From positions 1 to 64,000 of the forward strand of contig CAZWTY010000008.1 in the NCBI GenBank assembly GCA_964637565.1: DNA of 64,000 bases, given 5' to 3'. Shown here piece after piece: positions 32,467 through 39,915 of the stretch (its first letter is position 1; every line of letters starts with the position of its first letter). The DNA comes from DYJE01 sp964637565. GTDB taxonomy: Bacteria; Desulfobacterota; Desulfobacteria; Desulfobacterales; Desulfolunaceae. The notes under the pieces were generated by a model that saw nothing but the letters and a program-made list of their open reading frames with translations, had not been told where the DNA came from and searched no databases. The translations under genes were made by a program, and so were the position numbers.

Positions 32467-33589
32467 ACACGAACACAAAACCGCCGGGGTCAAGATCAGA
32501 AAACAGATGCCCTGCATCACGGGGCTGGGCCTGGCCTGTTCGGTTGGGCACGACCACATCACCGCCTGCGCATCCATGAGGGCCGGACTCCGGCGCCCCA
32601 TTAAAATGGACCATTATTACGCCGAGGCCAAAGACGGTTACGACGACCCGGACGACGGCCTTGTGACCGGCCACCTTGTGCTCGAGGGAGACTGTGACGA
32701 GACCATGGAACGAATGGCCCGCCTTCTGGCCATGGCCATCGAGGATCTGTCACACAACATCGGCATCGAAGAACCCTGGAAAGACACCCTGTTCTGCCTG
32801 GCCCTGCCCGGCCCCGAACGTCTTCCCCTGGACAACCTGGCCATGTACCACCTGATCCCCGAACAGATTCGGGCGGAAATTCCCGTCACAAGATGCCGGT
32901 TCTACCCCCAGGGTCACTCCGGGATGATCCTGGCCATAAACGACATGGCGGCCGCCATGGACCAGGGGAGCGTCCACCGCGCGGTCATCGCCGGAACAGA
33001 CAGCCTCGTCAACATGGACGACCTTGTCCGATTTGAACAGCAGAACCGTTTGAAAACCTTCCTGAACCCGGACGGCCTCACACCCGGCGAAGCGGCTTCG
33101 GCGCTGCTCCTTGAAACCCGGTCATCGGCAGAACGCGGGAACGCCACCATCCGGGCCCACGTGGCGGCTGTTTCCAAAGCGATGGACGACCGGCATGTGC
33201 TGTCCGGCAAACCGCCCCACGGCACGGGGCTTTCCACGGTCATTCAGGCGATCCTTTCACAGGCAGGGCCCGAGGAACTCGCCGTGGACGCCGTCATCAT
33301 TGATTTAAACGGAGAGCCCTTCCGGTTCGAAGAATGGGCCCTGACAGGGGTCCGTCTGGGCCGCCGGATCACCGGAGAAAAGAACCTGACCTGCCCGGCC
33401 CTGTTCATCGGAGATACCGGCTCCGCGAGTCCCGGCGCGGCCATAGCCGTTGCCGTACGAGGCATGGAACGCGGCTGTCTGGCCTTTGAAACAGACGAAC
33501 CCGCAGGAAAAGCCCTGATCGTTTCCGGCTCCGATACCGGAGAGCGGGGAGCCCTGCTGATAGAACAGACTAAAAACCAGAAACCGTAA
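32453..33589 (+). CDS. Ketosynthase-fold pseudoenzyme in T6SS cargo module
   Basis: A 378-residue protein with the thiolase/beta-ketoacyl-ACP synthase fold outline: ITGLGLACSVGHD at the start, IAGTDSLVN, LNPDGLTPGEAASALLLE and IGDTGSASPGAA near the end, each in the place of FabF-like motifs. Active-site residues are absent. Where FabF has its Cys (CTSG) this protein has Gly154 in QGHSG. The HGTGT histidine region reads DLNGEP and the second His motif reads GDTGS. It should therefore not condense acyl chains; binding or scaffolding is more likely. It overlaps DUF2169 by 14 nt, so it is part of the same unit. KS-like proteins next to DUF2169/DUF4150 occur in other genomes, but the role is unknown. 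Confidence 0.7.
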   Translation: MKTVKHEHKTAGVKIRKQMPCITGLGLACSVGHDHITACASMRAGLRRPIKMDHYYAEAKDGYDDPDDGLVTGHLVLEGDCDETMERMARLLAMAIEDLSHNIGIEEPWKDTLFCLALPGPERLPLDNLAMYHLIPEQIRAEIPVTRCRFYPQGHSGMILAINDMAAAMDQGSVHRAVIAGTDSLVNMDDLVRFEQQNRLKTFLNPDGLTPGEAASALLLETRSSAERGNATIRAHVAAVSKAMDDRHVLSGKPPHGTGLSTVIQAILSQAGPEELAVDAVIIDLNGEPFRFEEWALTGVRLGRRITGEKNLTCPALFIGDTGSASPGAAIAVAVRGMERGCLAFETDEPAGKALIVSGSDTGERGALLIEQTKNQKP

Positions 33590-33604
33590 CAAGGAGGAAC
33601 TCTC

Positions 33605-34240
33605 ATGGCTGCCACCGTTTCCGTCAACAGGAGAACCGTGGTTCACAAGGAAAGCGAAGGAACATCCATCGCCACGAACGACGTCTGCATGACGCCCATG
33701 GGCCCCTCATCCGTGCCGGTCCCCTACCCCAACATGGCCCAAAGCGCGGACATGGAAAACGGGGCCAAAACCGTCACGGCCGACGGCCATCCCATGGGCC
33801 ACGCCGGCTCCTATTTCAAAACCAGCACCGGCGACGAGGCCGGAACGAACAAAGGTGTCGGCTCCGGAACAATCCAGGGCAAAGCCGAATTCGTGAGTTT
33901 TTCCTTTGACGTGTTTGTGGAAGGCCAGGGCGTGGTCCGGGCCTTTGACCAGATGATCCACAACAACCGAAACACCCCGCCCGCCCCGCTCCTCCAGCAG
34001 CCCGGCACCGTCATCGCCATCCCTGAAAAACCGGAGTTGCCTGTCCAGGGGCATGTGGCCATCGAGGTGATCGACCCCTTCGGAGATCCCCTGGACGGGC
34101 TGAAGCTGGACGTCACGGTGGCCGGAGAAAAAAAGACCCTCACCACCATGGCCAAAGGTCGGGCGTTTCATGTCCCGGACGCGGATTGTGTGGATGTGGT
34201 CTATGAAAACACGAACATGACGTTCGAAAAAAAAGAATAG
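33605..34240 (+). CDS. DUF4150 PAAR-like spike protein with C-terminal extension
   Basis: A 211-residue protein whose first ~125 residues match DUF4150, a PAAR-like fold that tips the T6SS spike: SIATNDVCMTPMGPSSVPVPYPNMAQ, GHPMGHAGSYFKTSTGDEAGTNKGVGSG and AEFVSFSFDVFVEGQGVVR (quoted in short parts). Residues about 140-211 form a separate beta-rich domain (PVQGHVAIEVIDPFGDPLDG, LKLDVTVAGEKKTL). It has no nuclease or lipase motif, so it looks like a carrier or adaptor domain rather than a toxin. AGGAGG precedes the ATG. It lies 8 bp before the large metallophosphoesterase gene, the likely cargo. Confidence 0.85.
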   Translation: MAATVSVNRRTVVHKESEGTSIATNDVCMTPMGPSSVPVPYPNMAQSADMENGAKTVTADGHPMGHAGSYFKTSTGDEAGTNKGVGSGTIQGKAEFVSFSFDVFVEGQGVVRAFDQMIHNNRNTPPAPLLQQPGTVIAIPEKPELPVQGHVAIEVIDPFGDPLDGLKLDVTVAGEKKTLTTMAKGRAFHVPDADCVDVVYENTNMTFEKKE

Positions 34241-34247
34241 GGGAACC

Positions 34248-37187
34248 ATGAGCGGACAAGGAATCAAAGGAAGCGCCACCCTGAAAAAAGGCGAACGCCT
34301 CCTTCTCGAACTCAAACAGGTGGACGCCGTTCTTCTATCACCGTCTCTCGGCTGTCCGGCCCTGGTCAGGCGACAAGACGACGGCACAGCGTTTCTTGAA
34401 ATGGTCATCCTGTCAAGAAGTAAGGTGCTGACACCGGCCCAGGTGGCCTTTCATGTGCGTCTTGTCCCATGGTCGGAAAAAGATCGGCCGGCGCGTTACA
34501 GACAGCGAAAGCTGAAACTCTTTGATACGTTTTTCACGGATGTGGTCCTTCCTGTCCCACCGGATCGAATGGTCAAAGTATCCAAATGCCACACCTGGAA
34601 CAAAAACACCTTTGGACTGGGAGACGAGGGCTGGGACATCAACGACGCCGACTTCACCTTCAAATTCGCTCTTTCCAATGTTTTTGACTGGGTAATGAAA
34701 GAATACAGCCTCAAAGGATACAGACACCTCTTTAAAGTGGCCGTCAATCTTGATTACGAGGACGTGCCGGACCACGTCCTGTTCAACGTGGTCTGGCTTG
34801 AAAAACAAGCGGTGATCACGTCCCGGAACAGGCCGAGTTTTTCAAGGGCCATCCAGGACTACATCAAAAGCCGGGTTGACAGCATCACCCGTGTCTTCAA
34901 GGAAAAGGGATTCCAATACACCCTGAGAACCCAGCTGTCGGACTACGGCGGCATCGATACATCCTCGCCGCTGAACACCATGGTTTCCATGTACCATCCG
35001 GTTTACGTCAGCTCCAAAAAGAATTTCACCATCGGCCACGTCACAGACATCCACCTGGACACCCGCATGGAAATCTACAGCCAGTCGGAAGCCTCGGTGA
35101 TCGAAGTCAAAGAGAACTGCGGAGCGAACCTGACGTTTGACAGTAAGGGCCGGATCACCCGGAACAAGGACTTCCATGAGCCCATCAAAAAAAAGGTGGC
35201 AAACTTCAACGGCTTTTTCATGGACATCTGCAAGAATCTTGTGAACAAAGGGGCCGATTGCATCGTGATTACCGGGGATCTGGTGGAATACAACCGGGGT
35301 GTGCATACAGCCCAGACTTTCAGCAAGGTTCCTGAAAAACCCGGAAAGACATGGGGCTCCCTTGACAACGAGTTCAGCGAACATCAAAAAGACAGGAACT
35401 GGCTTTTGTTTTACAAAGCCCTGCTTTCGATATACGACAACCAGAAAAAACCGGTTTTCACCCTTCTGGGCAACCACGATTATGTCAAACATGCCATGGC
35501 TCCCTGGCCACTTGGGGGTGCCATGAAAAGCCCCTACGATATGAACCTGACACGGTACGAGTGCGCCCTGGCGTTCGGCCCGGGGTATAACAAACATTTG
35601 AATTTTGTCAAAGACGCCATTGAGCATATCGAATGCGCGTTGTGGTATTCATTTTTCATCAATCCTTTCGCGGATTATGTAGCGGACCTGGGAAGGCAGA
35701 GCCTTTTCATGGTGGACTGGGGCTGCAAGGCGGACATCGTTAAAAGCGCAAAGAACGGATCGGGGACATTGCATCACGCCATCCACATATTCAAGAGTAA
35801 AATGGATTACGGCGAAATGGTCGAAACCGACAAAGGCGAGGTTTACAAGGAAACGAAATCCCAACCGTTTCCCATAAGGAACGCATCCATCTACCACGCA
35901 TGGCTCAAGGTTGCCCATAAAAAGACGAAAATCCTGTTCATGCACCCCACCGCCGTCTGCCCCAAGGACGACGTCTCCGAATGGGAAATCGAAAACCTGT
36001 ACACCTGGACCTCTCCCCAGCTGCACTACGGCGGATTCGACGGAAACCGTTACAGCTTTCTGAAAGACGTGGAACACGGGCGTCTTCATCTGGTGGTGAC
36101 AGGTCACAGCCACCGCAACATGGCCATGGAGGTGAATTGCGATCATCCTGAAAAAGTCCGGATCCTTTCCGCCGGAGAAACCCTTAAAACCGGGTTCAGG
36201 AATGCGAAGAACATCGTCCTCGTTTCAAGCAGCGCGGGGCCGTATCCCAAATACCTGCCCGGCGCTCCCCTGATCTGCGGGTGCAAAGATCCGGGCAGGT
36301 ATTCAAAAGGATTCTATTTTGACAATAAACACCTGTACACCATCGACGACCGCCATCGAACAGTCAGGCTGCCGAACGTTCCGGGCCTCGGAGACGACAA
36401 ATCTCCGAAACCCCGGTGTCCGATCTGCAAAATGCCCGGTGGCCTCATGGCTCGGAAACCAGCCAAACGGCACAGACCCGGTGGCAACCTTCTGGCATTC
36501 AAAAACGGTCAGGTCATCATCAGCACTGTTCTCGTCGGCCACAGCCCGGCCCTTCCCTCGAATCCGCGAAAAGCCCCGATGTGCGAGGAACTGGGCGTGA
36601 TGACCGAAGACATGGTGCTGGAGAAGGTTAAAAATGAGAAAGATTTTTCAAAATTTCTTTATTATGAGAACATCAACATCATCAGCCGATCTTCGTTTCC
36701 ATTTTACAACCACCTGGTGTTTCCCACCCAGGTATCCTATGTGACGTTTGACATGGGGGACCTTTCAAAACTCGTGAAGAACAAAGGCCGGGACAAGGTT
36801 CATCTGTCCCTGTTCAGGGCGGACGACAACCCTTATGTTTTACGGGGGAAGGTTTCCCAGGCGGTGGTAAAAAAAGCTTATGAGTATCTTATGAAATCGG
36901 CCACACATAGGCGAAGCATGGCCTTTATGCGCTATGTTTTTGACGACAACCAGACCTGGGACCGTGAAATCGGCATCACCAAACACTGGCTGGCCAAACG
37001 GAAAGACGACATGGAAAAAGTGAAGGCTGCCGCAAAAAACGCCGCCGAATGGGCGAAGTCTGTGGCCGGAGGCCATGAACGAAAAACGTACCACGCCAAA
37101 TACGACCCCTTCGAGGGTATGATCATCGTGTTCAAAAAACATCCCGATTTCAAAAAAAGGAAACATCCCCATGTCTGCGGCTATTAA
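34248..37187 (+). CDS. Large metallophosphoesterase, putative T6SS cargo effector
   Basis: A 979-residue protein with no signal peptide or membrane helix. A complete calcineurin-like two-metal site is present: Asp267 and His269 (TDIHLD), Asp344 (TGDLVEYN), Asn409-His410-Asp411 (GNHDY) and His620/His622 (TGHSH). This predicts a phosphomonoesterase, phosphodiesterase or nucleotidase. The core is embedded in a much larger protein: about 260 residues before it, a ~125-residue insertion between GNHD and GHSH regions, and about 330 after it, including a short CPICK cysteine pair. None of these flanks is recognised. Position directly after the DUF4150 spike and before two lipoproteins suggests a secreted effector; that is inference. 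It overlaps the next gene by 17 nt. Confidence 0.75.
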   Translation: MSGQGIKGSATLKKGERLLLELKQVDAVLLSPSLGCPALVRRQDDGTAFLEMVILSRSKVLTPAQVAFHVRLVPWSEKDRPARYRQRKLKLFDTFFTDVVLPVPPDRMVKVSKCHTWNKNTFGLGDEGWDINDADFTFKFALSNVFDWVMKEYSLKGYRHLFKVAVNLDYEDVPDHVLFNVVWLEKQAVITSRNRPSFSRAIQDYIKSRVDSITRVFKEKGFQYTLRTQLSDYGGIDTSSPLNTMVSMYHPVYVSSKKNFTIGHVTDIHLDTRMEIYSQSEASVIEVKENCGANLTFDSKGRITRNKDFHEPIKKKVANFNGFFMDICKNLVNKGADCIVITGDLVEYNRGVHTAQTFSKVPEKPGKTWGSLDNEFSEHQKDRNWLLFYKALLSIYDNQKKPVFTLLGNHDYVKHAMAPWPLGGAMKSPYDMNLTRYECALAFGPGYNKHLNFVKDAIEHIECALWYSFFINPFADYVADLGRQSLFMVDWGCKADIVKSAKNGSGTLHHAIHIFKSKMDYGEMVETDKGEVYKETKSQPFPIRNASIYHAWLKVAHKKTKILFMHPTAVCPKDDVSEWEIENLYTWTSPQLHYGGFDGNRYSFLKDVEHGRLHLVVTGHSHRNMAMEVNCDHPEKVRILSAGETLKTGFRNAKNIVLVSSSAGPYPKYLPGAPLICGCKDPGRYSKGFYFDNKHLYTIDDRHRTVRLPNVPGLGDDKSPKPRCPICKMPGGLMARKPAKRHRPGGNLLAFKNGQVIISTVLVGHSPALPSNPRKAPMCEELGVMTEDMVLEKVKNEKDFSKFLYYENINIISRSSFPFYNHLVFPTQVSYVTFDMGDLSKLVKNKGRDKVHLSLFRADDNPYVLRGKVSQAVVKKAYEYLMKSATHRRSMAFMRYVFDDNQTWDREIGITKHWLAKRKDDMEKVKAAAKNAAEWAKSVAGGHERKTYHAKYDPFEGMIIVFKKHPDFKKRKHPHVCGY

Positions 37188-38250
37188 AAAAAGTATCGTC
37201 ATCCTTCTTTTCGTTTTAATCACCATCGCATGTTCCAGCCCGACACCGGGACAATCAGGAGGCTCCATGGACAGCAAAGCGTTATCGACCCTGAAACTCA
37301 GCTCCATTTTGTTCAACAAACTTTACGCCGGGAAAAACGTCAGTTTCGAAGGGGCGAACCTGGTGGATTGCGCCATATCGGGCGCCAACTTAAGCGGGGT
37401 CAGTTTTAAAAACGCCAAGTTCTTCAAGGCCGCTTTCAGGAAATGCAATTTCACCGGGGCCGATTTTTCAGGGGCGAACATGGCCTCGTCCGGATTTCTT
37501 ACCTGCAAGATGGAAGGGGTGAAATTCCTCGGCGCCAAGGCCCGGATGATCAAGTTCGTCGAATGCGAGATGACCGGATCAGACTTCTCTGGTGCGGAAA
37601 TTGACTCGCCTCTTTTCGAACAGACGGACATTTCCGAATCCATCCTGAATCACATCCGTTTTAAAGAACCCATTTTTTATAAATCCGAAATTCAAAATTG
37701 CCAAATCAAAAACAGTACCCTCACCGATGTGGTGGTGAACGACTCTAATTTTATCGAATCAGATTTAACGGCAACCCGGATGCAAGGCGAAATTCTTGAA
37801 TCATCCCATTTTGGAGATTGTATTCTAACGGGAGCCGATTTTTCAAATTCAGTATTAAAAGGCCGTTTATGGAGCAATCCAAGTTTTTTAAACGCCAAGG
37901 CCAAAAACATCAAATTCAGAAAATGCCGCTTTTACTTCGTCTCCATGGGAGATGCCGACCTCGAAAATGCCGACTTCTCGGATTCAGAGATTGAATTGCT
38001 GGATGCCCAGGTTGCGAACTTTAAAAATGCCAATTTCAGAAATTCATTATTAGTCGGTGGCAATTTCTGTGATTCCGATATGACCGGTACAGATTTCACC
38101 CATGTGATTTTTTCCGATTTCCTGATCTTTGAAAAAGCCAAACTTCAGGGCATCATTCTAAAAAATGTTGAATTCAAAGATGGTATTGAAATTAACCTCA
38201 AGGAAACCATCTACGAAGGCAAATCCCTTCCGGCTGAGTTCAGGAAATAA
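37171..38250 (+). CDS. Pentapeptide-repeat lipoprotein, copy 1
   Basis: A 359-residue lipoprotein: basic start, hydrophobic core, lipobox ITIAC with acylated Cys21. From about residue 45 onward it is nearly all pentapeptide repeats of the A(D/N)LxX type (NLVDC, ISGANLSGVSF, FTGADFSGANM and so on), forming a right-handed beta-helix. The module context suggests an immunity or envelope-side partner of the upstream phosphoesterase, unproven. Its start overlaps that gene. From base 37228 to 37616 it is identical to the next gene (copy 2), then diverges, and the C-terminal third is AT-richer than its neighbours. Confidence 0.85.
   Translation: MSAAIKKSIVILLFVLITIACSSPTPGQSGGSMDSKALSTLKLSSILFNKLYAGKNVSFEGANLVDCAISGANLSGVSFKNAKFFKAAFRKCNFTGADFSGANMASSGFLTCKMEGVKFLGAKARMIKFVECEMTGSDFSGAEIDSPLFEQTDISESILNHIRFKEPIFYKSEIQNCQIKNSTLTDVVVNDSNFIESDLTATRMQGEILESSHFGDCILTGADFSNSVLKGRLWSNPSFLNAKAKNIKFRKCRFYFVSMGDADLENADFSDSEIELLDAQVANFKNANFRNSLLVGGNFCDSDMTGTDFTHVIFSDFLIFEKAKLQGIILKNVEFKDGIEINLKETIYEGKSLPAEFRK
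37228..37616 (+). repeat. 389-bp exact direct repeat, unit 1
   Basis: This segment is identical, as far as I can read it, to 38312-38700 (offset 1084 bp). It begins at the lipobox cysteine region and ends inside the repeat domain. Scattered mismatches follow up to about 37700, and then the copies diverge strongly. Confidence 0.9.
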
Positions 38251-38254
38251 TACC

Positions 38255-39334
38255 ATGGGCTCATTCATGAGAAAAAAACATGCATGGTTCCTGATCGCAC
38301 TCATCCTGGCGGCATGTTCCAGCCCGACACCGGGACAATCAGGAGGCTCCATGGACAGCAAAGCGTTATCGACCCTGAAACTCAGCTCCATTTTGTTCAA
38401 CAAACTTTACGCCGGGAAAAACGTCAGTTTCGAAGGGGCGAACCTGGTGGATTGCGCCATATCGGGCGCCAACTTAAGCGGGGTCAGTTTTAAAAACGCC
38501 AAGTTCTTCAAGGCCGCTTTCAGGAAATGCAATTTCACCGGGGCCGATTTTTCAGGGGCGAACATGGCCTCGTCCGGATTTCTTACCTGCAAGATGGAAG
38601 GGGTGAAATTCCTCGGCGCCAAGGCCCGGATGATCAAGTTCGTCGAATGCGAGATGACCGGATCAGACTTCTCTGGTGCGGAAATTGACTCGCCTCTTTT
38701 TGAACAGACGGACATTACCGAATCCATCTTGAATCACATCCGTTTTAAAGAACCCATTTTTTATAAATCCGAAATTCAGTACTGTCAGATCAAAAACAGC
38801 TCGCTCACCGATGTGGTGGTGAACGATTCGAATTTCATTGGCTCGGATTTGACGGAGACCCGGATGCAAGGTGAGATTCTTGAATCATCGCTTTTCAGTA
38901 AATGCACCCTGACCAATTCGGATTTTTCAAATTCTGTACTGAAAGGACGTTTGTGGAGTAACCCAGGTTTTGAATATACCAAGGCCAAAAACATCAAATT
39001 CAGAAAATGCCGCTTTTACTTCGTCTCCATGGGTGACGCCGATCTCGAAAACGCCGACTTCTCGGATTCTGAAATTGAATTGTTGGATGCCCAGAGTGCG
39101 AATCTGAAGCAAGTCAATTTTACAAAATCCCTGTTTTCCGGTGCGAATTTCGGAAGTTCGGATTTGACGAATGCGGATTTTTCCGATTCAATTTTTAGAA
39201 TGCACCTGATGCTACGCGGAGCAAATCTTCATGGCATCATCCTCAAGAATGTCGAGTTTAGAAAGGATTTTGAAGTCGATCTTCTTGAAACCATCTACGA
39301 AGACAAATCCCTTCCGGCTGAGTTCAGGAAATAA
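38255..39334 (+). CDS. Pentapeptide-repeat lipoprotein, copy 2
   Basis: Also 359 residues with the lipobox LAAC and Cys21, followed by the same repeat pattern. The mature protein matches copy 1 exactly from Cys21 to about residue 150 and then differs by many substitutions to residue 359, with both ending in the same KSLPAEFRK. The signal peptide is different in sequence, so the shared block starts right at the lipobox cysteine. AGGAA lies eight bases before the ATG at 38255. A second in-frame ATG at 38267 is possible. Tandem copies with a conserved front and a divergent back are seen in duplicated immunity genes, but other explanations are open. Confidence 0.85.
   Translation: MGSFMRKKHAWFLIALILAACSSPTPGQSGGSMDSKALSTLKLSSILFNKLYAGKNVSFEGANLVDCAISGANLSGVSFKNAKFFKAAFRKCNFTGADFSGANMASSGFLTCKMEGVKFLGAKARMIKFVECEMTGSDFSGAEIDSPLFEQTDITESILNHIRFKEPIFYKSEIQYCQIKNSSLTDVVVNDSNFIGSDLTETRMQGEILESSLFSKCTLTNSDFSNSVLKGRLWSNPGFEYTKAKNIKFRKCRFYFVSMGDADLENADFSDSEIELLDAQSANLKQVNFTKSLFSGANFGSSDLTNADFSDSIFRMHLMLRGANLHGIILKNVEFRKDFEVDLLETIYEDKSLPAEFRK
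38312..38700 (+). repeat. 389-bp exact direct repeat, unit 2
   Basis: Second copy of the block at 37228-37616. Complete identity without even silent changes, beside flanks that have diverged, points to recent gene conversion or selective homogenisation. Confidence 0.9.
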
Positions 39335-39915
39335 TCACATCGGTTTGTCATTTTAAACCACAGCTCCCACCGGGCTGAGCGATGCAAAAGATCCGGAATG
39401 CACGTCCGCATGAGAGATGAGGCATGAATATATCAGGATCTGTTGCAGATACCGGTATGGATTCCGGGCCGACATACATGCCGGGCGCCTCGCATTCCCA
39501 AGATGAACGGAAGCTCAAGACGTGCCGAAACACTCCCGGCCGCCCGGAATGACAAGGACGGGAATGTCGTTGTGGGCTGTGCCATTGAAAGGCCGGCCCA
39601 GCGCCTTCTTTTCCGAAGTCTAACAAGCCTGACATCCTTTTTAATCGCTATCGGATTCGATATTCAGGACACTTCGATAGCGATACCGATCCCGATGGCG
39701 ATGGTTAAGGTCCAGGGCCATGTTCCACGTGATGGCCCGGCCGACGGGCCAGATCTTTTCTTGTCATCAACACCATAAGCTGTTAGACTGTCACGTTTTT
39801 TTTATCAGGCCCGAGCCCTTGAACGTGTTCGGGATCAGGGCCTGAAACCTGTTCCGAAGGAGCCGGACAGAAACGGCTCCAAAGACAACGATGATCGACA
39901 AGGAAAGAAGACGCC
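39335..39915. other. Intergenic region with inverted repeats, no gene
   Basis: About 580 bp between the cargo module and the PBP gene. An open frame (39443-39778) has no ribosome site and a composition unlike a protein, so I reject it. Inverted repeats are present: ATCGCTATCG (39644-39653) with CGATAGCGAT (39675-39684), and GGCCAT (39716-39721) with ATGGCC (39732-39737). A CGAT-rich stretch (39675-39702) follows the first. It may hold the module's terminator or a dispersed genomic repeat. Confidence 0.5.

Noticed and set aside
34248..37187. The large phosphoesterase as a signal-peptide-bearing periplasmic nucleotidase (UshA type)
   Set aside because: There is no signal peptide, and the spacing of motifs and size differ from UshA; its operon is T6SS-like.
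37171..39334. Pentapeptide genes as a gyrase-protecting Qnr/MfpA type
   Set aside because: Both carry a lipobox and should be membrane-anchored outside the cytoplasm, so they cannot protect gyrase.
39443..39778. 111-codon open frame after the lipoproteins
   Set aside because: No ribosome site, and composition dominated by the CGAT-type repeats.
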